This document shows positions 16,416 to 23,696 of a stretch of 24,040 nt of DNA, in pieces. The notes under the pieces were generated by a model that saw only the letters and a program-made list of their open reading frames with translations, was not told the DNA's origin and ran no database searches. Both the position numbers and the translations under genes were made by a program. Source of the stretch: Marinosulfonomonas sp. PRT-SC04 (GTDB taxonomy: Bacteria > Pseudomonadota > Alphaproteobacteria > Rhodobacterales > Rhodobacteraceae); assembly GCA_001321835.1 (NCBI GenBank), contig JPUR01000097.1:1-24040 (forward strand), in the 5' to 3' direction. How positions within the stretch are numbered: the stretch's first letter is position 1; every line of letters begins with the position of its first letter.

Positions 16416-16514
16416 TCGGGCCTGATCGCGTTTGCATTCGGATTAGCTAAATTTTGATATAGAAATTTTGCAAACTGCGTTAACCATGTCCTGATCAATA
16501 CAGAGGGCACTTCA

Positions 16515-17336
16515 ATGGATATCAATGATGTAAAAACACGCGGTCTGGTTTTGCTGGGCTGTGGCAAGATGGGGTCCGCCATGTTGCAGGGCTGGTTGAA
16601 GCAGGGCGTGCCAGCGGCGTCGGTCTGGATTATGGATCCGCATGCCTCGGATTGGGTGCAGGGTCTGGTGGCGGATGGTTTACATTTAAATACGGATTTG
16701 CCCGCAGCACCGGCGATTGTGCTGATTGCGGTCAAGCCGCAGATGATGGCCGAGGCGTTGCCTTCGTTAACGCCGCTTGGCAATGGATCGACCCTGTTTA
16801 TTTCGGTGGCCGCGGGCACGCCGGTGTCGTTTTATGAGAAGGTTCTGGGGGCTGATACGCCGGTGGTTCGGGCGATGCCCAACACGCCAGCCGCTGTGAT
16901 GCACGGGATCACCGCGTTGATCGGCAATCACAATGTTGGCGATTCTGAGTTGGCGCTGGCCGAAGAATTGTTGCAAGCGATCGGTCAAACCGTGCGGTTG
17001 CAGACCGAGGCGCAGATGGATGCGGTCACTGGGGTTTCTGGTTCTGGTCCCGGCTATGTTTTCTATATGATTGAAGCGCTGGCGGCGGCTGGAGTGGCCG
17101 AAGGGTTGCCTGCTGAAATGGCGATGACATTGGCCAAGGCAACGGTGGCTGGCGCCGGCCATCTGGCCGAGGTTTCTGAGGAAACTCCCGCCCAGTTGCG
17201 GATTAATGTGACCAGCCCGCAAGGCACCACAGCGGCGGGTTTGGCGGTGTTGATGGATGATGCGACAGGTTTGGGCGGATTGATAAAACGCACCGTTAAG
17301 GCGGCGGCGGATCGTTCACGGGAGTTGTCGAAATGA
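16515..17336 (+). CDS. proC: Pyrroline-5-carboxylate reductase
   Basis: This 273-residue enzyme catalyses the last step of proline synthesis, reducing P5C with NAD(P)H. It has the Rossmann site LLGCGKMGSAM (13-23), IAVKPQMM, VRAMPNTPAAV, SGSGPGYVFYMIEALA and the family signature VTSPQGTTAAGL near residue 230. GAGG lies eight bases before the ATG. The stop overlaps the next gene's start as ATGA, so proC, the csaA-like gene and the dehydrogenase form a tightly coupled operon. Confidence 0.96.
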   Translation: MDINDVKTRGLVLLGCGKMGSAMLQGWLKQGVPAASVWIMDPHASDWVQGLVADGLHLNTDLPAAPAIVLIAVKPQMMAEALPSLTPLGNGSTLFISVAAGTPVSFYEKVLGADTPVVRAMPNTPAAVMHGITALIGNHNVGDSELALAEELLQAIGQTVRLQTEAQMDAVTGVSGSGPGYVFYMIEALAAAGVAEGLPAEMAMTLAKATVAGAGHLAEVSEETPAQLRINVTSPQGTTAAGLAVLMDDATGLGGLIKRTVKAAADRSRELSK

Positions 17337-17674
17337 GCGATGATCTGACGTTTGATGATTTTTTGAAGGTGGATATTCGGGTTGGTGAAGTGGTGCGGGC
17401 CGAGGCCTATCCCGAGGCGCGCAAACCGGCGATCAAGCTGTGGCTGGATTTTGGCGATGAGATTGGCGAGAAGAAAAGCTCGGCCCAGATTACCGGTCAT
17501 TACACGCCCGATGGATTGATCGGCAAACGGGTGATGGCGGTGGTTAATTTTCCGCCGCGCCAGATTGGAAAATTCATGTCAGAGGTTTTGGTGTTGGGAG
17601 TTTCTGATGCCGAGGGGCATATTGTGCTGCTGACCCCGGACAAGGATGTTCCCGTAGGCGAAAGGATGCATTGA
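17333..17674 (+). CDS. csaA-like: CsaA-like tRNA-binding domain protein
   Basis: The 113 residues make up one OB-fold of the EMAP/CsaA tRNA-binding type: TFDDFLKVDIRVGEVV (6-21), IKLWLDFGDEIGEKKSSAQI in the middle, and VNFPPRQIGKFMSEVLVLG near 71-89. CsaA acts as a homodimer that binds tRNA and has been described as a secretion chaperone in Bacillus. There is no catalytic domain. The start overlaps the proC stop by four bases, and the stop shares one base with the next ATG (TGATG). Confidence 0.9.
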   Translation: MSDDLTFDDFLKVDIRVGEVVRAEAYPEARKPAIKLWLDFGDEIGEKKSSAQITGHYTPDGLIGKRVMAVVNFPPRQIGKFMSEVLVLGVSDAEGHIVLLTPDKDVPVGERMH

Positions 17675-18630
17675 TGCAGACGCTATTGGTTTCGCGGGCG
17701 TTGCCCGATACGGTGATGCAGGCTTTGAATGCTGAATTTGAGGTGACTTTGCGCCCGACAACTCAGCCGATGACTGAGGATGAGGTTGCCACCGCATTGG
17801 CCGCTTATGATGCGATTTTGCCGACATTGGGGGATGCGTTCACGGCCGCGGCGATTGGTCGTGTGGAGGCGCCGCGTTGCAAGATGCTGGCGAACTTTGG
17901 GGTTGGCTATAACCACATTGATGTTGGCGCTGCGGCGGCCAAGGGCATGGTTGTGAGCAACACGCCGGGGGCTGTGACTGATGCCACCGCTGACATTGCG
18001 ATGACGCTGATTTTAATGGCGGCGCGGCGTGCGGGCGAGGGCGAGCGGCTGGTGCGCTCTGGGGAATGGAGGGGCTGGCATCCGGTGCAAATGCTGGGCA
18101 TGCATATTGGTGGCAAAACCGTCGGGATTATCGGCATGGGCCGGATTGGCAAGGCGATTGCGCGGCGTTGTCAGGCCGGTTTTGGCATGTCGGTGGTGTT
18201 TCACAATCGTTCATCTGTGGCGGATGTTGGGGTGCCAGCGCGCCAGTTAGAATCGCTGGCTGAGGTGATGGCGGTGGCCGATGTGGTGGTGATTGCTGTG
18301 CCGGGCAGCCCTGAAACCCATCATTTTATTGACGCGAAAGCCCTCGCAGCGATGCAATCACACGCCTATCTGGTGAATATTTCCCGCGGTGATGTGATTG
18401 ACGAGGCGGCATTGATTGCGGCGCTTACGTCCGGCCAGATTGCCGGGGCAGGGCTCGATGTCTATGAGCAGGAACCGCATGTGCCAGAGGCGTTATTGGC
18501 GCTGGAGAACGTGGTGCTGTTGCCACATCTGGGCACCAACGCCGAAGAGGTGCGCAGCCTGATGGGAATGCTGGCGGTAGACAATCTGCGGGCATTTTTT
18601 GCCGGTGACGTGTTGCCGAACAAGGTGTGA
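17674..18630 (+). CDS. D-2-hydroxyacid dehydrogenase (glyoxylate/hydroxypyruvate reductase-like)
   Basis: This 318-residue member of the D-isomer-specific 2-hydroxyacid dehydrogenases reduces a 2-oxoacid with NAD(P)H. It has ANFGVGYNHIDV (73-84), the cofactor loop GIIGMGRIG (151-159), NISRGDVIDE with Arg238, DVYEQEP with Glu267 and LLPHLGTN with His285, so the catalytic Arg-Glu-His trio is complete. The HNRS segment after the Rossmann strand gives no Asp, which hints at NADPH use. The exact substrate is unknown; glyoxylate or hydroxypyruvate is likely. The track frame begins at a TTG; ATG 17674 is better, with AAAGGA eight bases before it. It overlaps the previous stop by one base. Confidence 0.92.
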   Translation: MQTLLVSRALPDTVMQALNAEFEVTLRPTTQPMTEDEVATALAAYDAILPTLGDAFTAAAIGRVEAPRCKMLANFGVGYNHIDVGAAAAKGMVVSNTPGAVTDATADIAMTLILMAARRAGEGERLVRSGEWRGWHPVQMLGMHIGGKTVGIIGMGRIGKAIARRCQAGFGMSVVFHNRSSVADVGVPARQLESLAEVMAVADVVVIAVPGSPETHHFIDAKALAAMQSHAYLVNISRGDVIDEAALIAALTSGQIAGAGLDVYEQEPHVPEALLALENVVLLPHLGTNAEEVRSLMGMLAVDNLRAFFAGDVLPNKV

Positions 18631-18644
18631 AGACGGTGTGAGAA

Positions 18645-18671
18645 AGGGGTAAGGTTGCAACCTTTACCCCT
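18645..18671. terminator. Shared hairpin between the convergent dehydrogenase and tdk genes
   Basis: AGGGGTAAGGTT (18645-18656) pairs with AACCTTTACCCCT with one bulged T; its core AAGGTTGCAACCTT is a perfect palindrome. The tdk stop codon lies within the hairpin. On the minus strand TTTCTC follows, so it may end tdk transcription; the plus side lacks a T-run. Confidence 0.55.
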
Positions 18672-19248
18672 GATCTCCCGTGGCCTCGCGCCAGTGTTTG
18701 CGGCATAGCGAGACGTAGCTTTCATTGCCGCCGAGCTGGACCTGATCGCCCTCCAGCAGTACTTTTCCGTTTTCGTCCTGACGCACCACCATCGTCGCCT
18801 TCTTGCCGCAATGGCAAATTGTGCGGGCTTCGCGCATCTCATCCGCCAATGCCAAAAGCGCGGCAGAGCCTGGAAACAGTTCGCCTTGAAAATCGACCCG
18901 CAGCCCGTAGCACATAATAGGCACCCCCAGATCATCGACCACGCGGGCCAATTGCCAGACTTGGGACTTTTGTAAAAACTGTGATTCGTCGATGAACACA
19001 CAGGCACATGGCCCGTTTCTCAGGCGCATTTGGATTTTGGCAAATAAATCTTCACCGGCCTCAAACGTATCCGCATCCTCTTTAATGCCGATGCGCGAGG
19101 CAATTTGCGCGTGTCCGGCGCGGTTGTCCAGGCGGGCGGTCATCAGGTATGTGCCCATGCCGCGTTCACGATAGTTATAAGAGGCCTGCAACAAAATTGT
19201 CGACTTGCCAGCGTTCATCGTTGAGTAGTGAAAATACAGTTTTGCCAT
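18664..19248 (-). CDS. tdk: Thymidine kinase, type II
   Basis: This 194-residue enzyme phosphorylates thymidine with ATP for dTTP salvage. It shows the P-loop STMNAGKST (9-17), the catalytic VFIDESQF (84-91) with Glu88, a lasso-like GLRVDFQGELFPGS segment, and the zinc site built from Cys145, Cys147, Cys182 and His185. The track frame reaches back to a TTG at 19284; ATG 19246-19248 is the normal family start, although the ribosome site before it is weak. It is convergent with the dehydrogenase gene and divergent from the structured RNA. Confidence 0.95.
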   Translation of the reverse strand: MAKLYFHYSTMNAGKSTILLQASYNYRERGMGTYLMTARLDNRAGHAQIASRIGIKEDADTFEAGEDLFAKIQMRLRNGPCACVFIDESQFLQKSQVWQLARVVDDLGVPIMCYGLRVDFQGELFPGSAALLALADEMREARTICHCGKKATMVVRQDENGKVLLEGDQVQLGGNESYVSLCRKHWREATGDQG

Positions 19249-19338
19249 CGAAGGCGTTTTGCCAGTAGAACCTGCGCTGTGCAAGTGCTCGGGCAGAAAT
19301 AACCCGTATTGGCCTTATATCACGTGTTTAGATGGGGC

Positions 19339-19555
19339 GGTTTAGGTGGGGGATCAGTCCGTGAGGTGCATTTGTTCTGCTACTTGAGGCACTTGATAGG
19401 CACGGAAAAAGAGGCTCGGACCTGGCAAAACTGCCTGGGGATGATCCGAGCCTCTGGTACTAAATATAAACTAAAAAGGGCCTCCGTGCGACTGTCAGAT
19501 TGCTCTGACTCTACTATTCCCACATAACAGAACACGGTGAACCCCCACCTTAACC
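19339..19555 (+). ncRNA. Strongly structured, probable non-coding RNA (family not recognised)
   Basis: The ends close on each other: GGTTTAGGTGGGGG (19339-19352) pairs with the run ending CCCCCACCTTAACC (19542-19555) with one mismatch, and CCGTG (19359-19363) with CACGG (19533-19537). Inside are an arm AGGTGC/GCACTT (19364-19369 with 19389-19394), a stem GCACGG/CCGTGC (19400-19405 with 19484-19489), an 11-bp perfect stem AGAGGCTCGGA/TCCGAGCCTCT (19410-19420 with 19445-19455), and a hairpin GTCAGA-TTGC-TCTGAC (19494-19509). The plan is a closing stem with a multi-branch junction. The plus-strand frame across it looks non-coding. It lacks the conserved cores of SRP RNA, RNase P RNA and tmRNA. 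6S RNA is the nearest idea, but the branching argues against it. The strand is not certain. Confidence 0.65.
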
Positions 19556-19583
19556 AGCGCTGGGTGCACCGGCTACTCGCAAC

Positions 19584-19602
19584 GATCCCAAAACACGGGA
19601 TC
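19584..19602 (+). terminator. Possible terminator after the structured RNA
   Basis: GATCCC (19584-19589) pairs with GGGATC (19597-19602) around a 7-nt loop, followed by TGATTTAATT. The T-run is interrupted, so termination is plausible but weak. Confidence 0.35.
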
Positions 19603-19623
19603 TGATTTAATTATGACAAATGT

Positions 19624-19654
19624 TTGAGAACCGATTAATGGGAAAAGGTATAGG
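19624..19654 (+). promoter_or_regulatory. Possible promoter of the HTH-like gene
   Basis: TTGAGA (19624-19629) and TATAGG (19649-19654) are 19 bp apart, longer than ideal. The start would lie near 19661, about 35 nt before the ATG. Confidence 0.3.
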
Positions 19655-19695
19655 CATTTCCCCCTACTTTACGGATGCTTCAATAGGAGTCTTAA

Positions 19696-20151
19696 ATGGT
19701 CGACGTGAGAATTTACTTAAAAAATCATACGGAAGCTTTGGTCAAAGCTGTCGGAATCGAGACCGCATGTAAATTGACCGGCAAATCAAAAGCCACGCTG
19801 GGGCGTTATTACTCCCATGCCGAAGAACATGCCGAGCGGTTTATGCCGATTGATGCGGTGGCCGCGCTTGAGGCGGAGGCGGAATATCCGCATGTGACCT
19901 CTGGTTTGGCAGATTTGTCCGGCGTGACGATTTCGTTTAACCGCGAGAAACGCAACTCAACGGCGGGTGGGGTCAACTCTGATGTGATCGCGTTGTCGCA
20001 ACGATTTGCCATGCTGATGGGGGAATACAACCAATCCATCGAGGATGGGATTATCACCATCAACGAGGCCAAGCGCCTGCTGCGGGAAACCTCGGCATTG
20101 CAACATGTGTTGATGGATATGAAGATGCATTTGGAAGATGACTCACCGTGA
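19696..20151 (+). CDS. Small HTH-like protein of unknown function
   Basis: The protein has 151 residues. AGGAG stands six bases before the ATG. VKAVGIETACKLTGKSKATLGRYYS-type sequence at about residues 17-41 looks like a helix-turn-helix, with the recognition helix in KSKATLGRYY. The FMPIDAVAALEAEAEYPHVTSGLADLSG region follows. The C-terminal third (about 95-145, with NEAKRLLRETSALQHVLMDMKMHL) is helical and could dimerise. I think similar proteins occur in other Rhodobacteraceae but cannot name a family. It follows the structured RNA and a methyltransferase gene follows 16 bases later, so a regulatory or small DNA-binding role is an inference. Confidence 0.7.
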   Translation: MVDVRIYLKNHTEALVKAVGIETACKLTGKSKATLGRYYSHAEEHAERFMPIDAVAALEAEAEYPHVTSGLADLSGVTISFNREKRNSTAGGVNSDVIALSQRFAMLMGEYNQSIEDGIITINEAKRLLRETSALQHVLMDMKMHLEDDSP

Positions 20152-20167
20152 TGTAGCGGAGTTTAAC

Positions 20168-20800
20168 GTGGCAGAGCAAAAAACCGGACTGCAGGCGGCC
20201 TATGCGCTGAAGACGCCAGAAGATTCGATCGCGCTGTATGGCGATTGGGCCGCGAGCTATGACGAGGATTTCGCGCAGGCCAATGATTACCGCTATCCAT
20301 TGATGATCGCCGAACTGTTCAGCGCTCGTTTCAAAATTGGCGCACCGGTTTTGGATGTCGGGGCGGGCACTGGGCTGGTGGGCGAAGGTTTGGCAACGCT
20401 TGGTGTCACGCCGGTTGATGCGTTGGATATCTCGGCTGAAATGCTTGCGGTAGCGATGGGCAAGGGCTGTTATAGGCAAGCCGTCACCGCCGATCTAACA
20501 GGGCCGTTGGCGATTGCTGACGGGCTTTATGGCGGCATCACTTGTGCGGGTACCTTCACCTTTGGGCATGTCGGAGCCGAGGCGATTGACGAGCTGATCC
20601 GAATTGGGGCCCGTGGCGCGCTCTATGTATTGGGGATCAACGCGGGCGTCTACGAGAGCGCTGGGTTTGCCGCCAAATTCACCTATTATGATGATATGAT
20701 CTGCGATTTTGAGCTGCTGGACGCGCCAGTTTATGGTCCCGGCGCGCCCAAGGAAATGCAAAAAGCCCGCTCCAGTGTTGCGGTGTTTCGCAAGCGTTAA
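20168..20800 (+). CDS. Class I SAM-dependent methyltransferase
   Basis: The product is 210 residues from GTG 20168. The SAM site is VLDVGAGTGLVGEGLA (61-76), followed by DALDIS as the acidic strand end. TPEDSIALYGDWAASYDEDF (16-35) is typical of small-molecule methyltransferases of the Methyltransf_11/25 type. The substrate is unknown. The frame also has ATG 20138, which would overlap the previous gene by 14 bases; I prefer the GTG because GGAG stands exactly six bases before it (20158-20161), while the ATG has only a GGA at two bases. Confidence 0.85.
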   Translation: MAEQKTGLQAAYALKTPEDSIALYGDWAASYDEDFAQANDYRYPLMIAELFSARFKIGAPVLDVGAGTGLVGEGLATLGVTPVDALDISAEMLAVAMGKGCYRQAVTADLTGPLAIADGLYGGITCAGTFTFGHVGAEAIDELIRIGARGALYVLGINAGVYESAGFAAKFTYYDDMICDFELLDAPVYGPGAPKEMQKARSSVAVFRKR

Positions 20801-20921
20801 GCCAAGACTGGCATAGGCGCTGACGTGCCGGCACCGCGGCTCAGGCCGTGCGGGATGCGACCGCATTTGGGCCGTTGTTTGCAGGTAGATTTTGGCCTGA
20901 AAATTCATTTTGAAATGCCAA

Positions 20922-20954
20922 AGGGCCGCGCAGTGTTTATGACTGTGCGGCCCT
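20922..20954 (-). terminator. Terminator hairpin of icd
   Basis: AGGGCCGCGCAGT (20922-20934) pairs with ACTGTGCGGCCCT (20942-20954), 13 pairs with one G-U, around GTTTATG. On the minus strand TTTGGCATTT follows. It begins 23 bp after the icd stop. The stem is very stable, the T-run poor. Confidence 0.65.
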
Positions 20955-20977
20955 GCTGTATCGCGTGGGACGAAGCC

Positions 20978-23167
20978 CTATCCGATGATCGCGTTCAAGG
21001 TTTTCGAGGGGCGCATCACGGCTGCGATCTTGGCCGGATCAGCGTGATAATAGCCACTCAAATCGACAGCCGCCCCTTGAGCTGCGGCAAGTTCAGCGAT
21101 GATCTTGTCCTCGCCTGCCGCCAGCGCTTTGGCAATTGGGGCGAAATATGTGGCCAGTTCGGTGTCGCTGTTTTGAACGGCCAAGGCCTCGGCCCAGTAG
21201 CGGGCGAACCAGTAGTGGCTGTCGCGGTTGTCAGGTTCGCCAACTTTGCGCGATGGTGATTTGCCATTGTCCAAAAGGGCCTGGGTTGCGGCATCAACGG
21301 CGGCGCCCAGCACGCGGGCTTTCTCGTTGCCTTTGGTGGTGGCCAAGAAGTTCAGGCTTTCCCCCAAGGCGCAGAATTCGCCAAGGCTGTCCCAACGCAG
21401 GTGGTTTTCGTCAACCAGTTGCTGGACGTGCTTGGGGGCCGAGCCGCCCGCGCCAGTTTCAAACAAGCCGCCGCCGTTCATCAGTTTGACGATTGACAGC
21501 ATTTTGGCCGAGGTCGCCAGCTCTAAGATTGGGAACAGATCGGTCAGGTAATCGCGCAGCACGTTGCCGGTGATGGCGATGGTGTTCTCGCCCTTGGTGA
21601 TGGTCTGCAGCGAGGCGCGGGTGGCTTCGCGCGGCGCCATGATTTCGAACTTGTCAGCCACGCCCTTGGCTTTAAGGATCGGTTTGATATAGGCGATCAG
21701 CTCGGCGTCATGGGCGCGGGTTTCATCGAGCCAGAAGATCGCGCGAATGCCCTCGATTTTTTGACGCTCAATGGCGAGGTTCACCCAGTCTTCAATCGGG
21801 GCTTTGCGGGCCGAAGCCGAGCGCCAGATGTCGCCGGTTTCAACGTCGTGGCTGTGCAACACGGTGCCATCCTCAAGGATCATCTTGACGGTGCCTGCCG
21901 ATGGCATTTCAAATGTTGTCGGGTGCGAGCCGTATTCTTCGGCTTTTTGCGCCATTAGACCGACGTTTTGAACGGTGCCGGCGGTGGCGGGATTTAGTTT
22001 GCCGCTCTCCTTAAAGAACTTGATGGATTCATCATAGATCGGCGCGTAGGAATTATCCGGGATCAAACAATTGGCGTCAGATTCTGTGCCATCCGGCCCC
22101 CAACCTTTGCCGCCAGCGCGGATCAGGGCGGGCATCGAGGCGTCGATGATCACGTCAGAAGGCACATGCAGGTTGGTGATGCCCTTGTCGGAATCGACCA
22201 TATACAGCGGCGGGCGCGAGGCGATGCAGGCGTCGATATCGGCGATGATTTCAGCATTATCAGCAACGCGGGCCAACAGATCACCCAAGCCAGAATTCGG
22301 GTTCACACCCAGATCAGCCATCGCGGCGCCATGTTTTTCAAACACTGGCGCGAGGAAAACCTTAACCGCGTGACCAAAGATGATCGGGTCCGAGACCTTC
22401 ATCATGGTGGCCTTCATGTGCAGCGAGAACAGGGTGCCCTCGGCTTTGGTTTTCTCGATTTCGTCGGCAATGAACGCATCAAGCGCCGCGACGCTCATGT
22501 AGGTGGCATCAACCACGGTGCCGGCGGGATAGCTGACCGCGTCCTTCAGGATGATCTCGCCATCAGTGGTTTGCAGCACGATCTTGGCGGTGGCGGCATC
22601 GGCCAATGTGACCGAGGTTTCGTTCGAGAAGAAATCACCGCCGGACATCGCGGAGACGCGAGTTTTACTGCTCGATGTCCAGTCACCCATGCGGTGCGGG
22701 TTCTTCTGCGCATAGCTTTTGACGGCCTTGGCGGCGCGCCGGTCTGAATTTCCTTCGCGCAAAACCGGGTTCACGGCGGAGCCTTTCAGGGTGTCATACT
22801 TAACGCGGATGGCTTTTTCTGCGTCAGTGCTTGGCGCTTCAAGATAGTCTGGCAGCGCATAGCCTTGCGATTGCAGTTCTTTGACGGCGGCAACAAGTTG
22901 CGGCACCGAGGCGGAGATATTCGGCAGCTTGATGACGTTGGCACTGGCGGTTTTCACCAATTTACCCAGCTCGGCCAAATCGTCGGGCTGGCGCTGTTCT
23001 TGGGTCAGATGTTCGGGGAAGGTGGCGATGATGCGGCCCGCCAGGCTGATGTCTTTTGTGCCCACAGACACTCCGGCCGCGGCCGTGAATTTCTGGATGA
23101 TCGGCAAGAACGACGCCGAGGCAAGCTCTGGCGCTTCGTCGACTTTGGTGTAGATGATATCTGACAT
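20978..23167 (-). CDS. icd: NADP-dependent isocitrate dehydrogenase, monomeric type
   Basis: This 729-residue single-chain enzyme converts isocitrate to 2-oxoglutarate in the TCA cycle, making NADPH. The length is that of the monomeric family, not of the roughly 400-residue dimeric one. The substrate loop [18 protein letters not shown] (127-144) carries Ser130, Asn133, Arg137 and Arg143, which line up, two residues earlier, with the substrate residues Ser132, Asn135, Arg139 and Arg145 of the Azotobacter enzyme. ATG 23165-23167 is chosen, with GAGG six bases before it; the frame extends 11 codons upstream. It is a single-gene unit with its own terminator. No dimeric icd is in the window. Confidence 0.96.
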   Translation of the reverse strand: MSDIIYTKVDEAPELASASFLPIIQKFTAAAGVSVGTKDISLAGRIIATFPEHLTQEQRQPDDLAELGKLVKTASANVIKLPNISASVPQLVAAVKELQSQGYALPDYLEAPSTDAEKAIRVKYDTLKGSAVNPVLREGNSDRRAAKAVKSYAQKNPHRMGDWTSSSKTRVSAMSGGDFFSNETSVTLADAATAKIVLQTTDGEIILKDAVSYPAGTVVDATYMSVAALDAFIADEIEKTKAEGTLFSLHMKATMMKVSDPIIFGHAVKVFLAPVFEKHGAAMADLGVNPNSGLGDLLARVADNAEIIADIDACIASRPPLYMVDSDKGITNLHVPSDVIIDASMPALIRAGGKGWGPDGTESDANCLIPDNSYAPIYDESIKFFKESGKLNPATAGTVQNVGLMAQKAEEYGSHPTTFEMPSAGTVKMILEDGTVLHSHDVETGDIWRSASARKAPIEDWVNLAIERQKIEGIRAIFWLDETRAHDAELIAYIKPILKAKGVADKFEIMAPREATRASLQTITKGENTIAITGNVLRDYLTDLFPILELATSAKMLSIVKLMNGGGLFETGAGGSAPKHVQQLVDENHLRWDSLGEFCALGESLNFLATTKGNEKARVLGAAVDAATQALLDNGKSPSRKVGEPDNRDSHYWFARYWAEALAVQNSDTELATYFAPIAKALAAGEDKIIAELAAAQGAAVDLSGYYHADPAKIAAVMRPSKTLNAIIG

Positions 23168-23226
23168 TGGAAACCTCATGAATTTAGTTTCCTGAGCCAT
23201 ACAATATTCAACTTAAAACGTCTACA

Positions 23227-23242
23227 GTATACTAATGTATAC
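23227..23242. promoter_or_regulatory. GTATAC-TAAT-GTATAC dyad upstream of icd
   Basis: Two GTATAC palindromes at 23227-23232 and 23237-23242 flank TAAT, about 60-75 bp upstream of the icd ATG. The arrangement suits a dimeric regulator, and the left unit also offers a TATACT -10-like hexamer on the minus strand, without a good -35. From 23243 to 23337 I see only an ATTATATAAT palindrome (around 23308-23317) and no gene. Confidence 0.35.
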
Positions 23243-23591
23243 GGCGGTGTGTGTTCGGCACTGTCTGGCGCAGCAGGCATGGTCGGCTTCATGTCGGGGG
23301 GATTCAATTATATAATCAGTACATAAGCTCATTAGCCTGAAGTGGTCCTGCTTTTCCGAACAGGTTTGTGGCTGGGTTAAGGTGTATCGGGTTGGGTTAT
23401 CATGCCGCTTTCATCATTTCTTTACCGCCAAAGTATGCCTCGTCCGGCGTTCGTTTGTCGAGGGCCGTGTGGGGGCGGTCGGTGTTGTAAAATGTGATCC
23501 ACTCACGAATGACGCGTTCGGCCACAAAACCATCGGTTAACTCGTGCAAATATACTGCCTCCTGCTTCAATGACCGCCACAGCCGGTCAAT

Positions 23592-23627
23592 CGCTGCCGA
23601 CAGGTGATTTGAAAAATCACCGTTAGG
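23592..23627 (-). repeat. 36-bp palindromic insertion, copy B (inside the transposase)
   Basis: Exactly 36 bp lie between the codons for DNIF and I(E/D)RL, where IS3 transposases have nothing. The core is GGTGATTT (23603-23610), GAA, AAATCACC (23614-23621) on the plus strand. In the transposase frame it reads PNGDFSNHLSAA. It is about 75% identical to copy A over 36 positions (27 of 36), with the palindrome arms identical and the 3-nt loop completely different. Confidence 0.8.
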
Positions 23628-23660
23628 GAAAATATTGTCGAGGTAGCGACCACGACCGTC

Positions 23661-23696
23661 TATTACCGGCAGGTGATTTCCCAAATCACCGAGAGG
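23661..23696 (-). repeat. 36-bp palindromic insertion, copy A (inside the transposase)
   Basis: Exactly 36 bp lie between the codons for ISM and DGRGR. The core is GGTGATTT (23672-23679), CCC, AAATCACC (23683-23690) on the plus strand. In the transposase frame it reads PLGDLGNHLPVI. Shared with copy B are the P-x-G-D-x-x-N-H-L pattern, the outer CCGRCA and the AGG end. I see no target-site duplication at either copy. Confidence 0.8.

Noticed and set aside
19339..19555. Naming the structured RNA as 6S, tmRNA, RNase P or SRP RNA
   Set aside because: The conserved cores of the last three are absent, and the multi-branch plan does not match 6S; the neighbours also differ from the usual 6S locus.
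23592..23696. CRISPR-like layout: two 36-bp palindromic repeats around a 33-bp spacer
   Set aside because: The spacer is native transposase sequence, the repeats are only about 75% identical, there are only two, and no cas genes are near.
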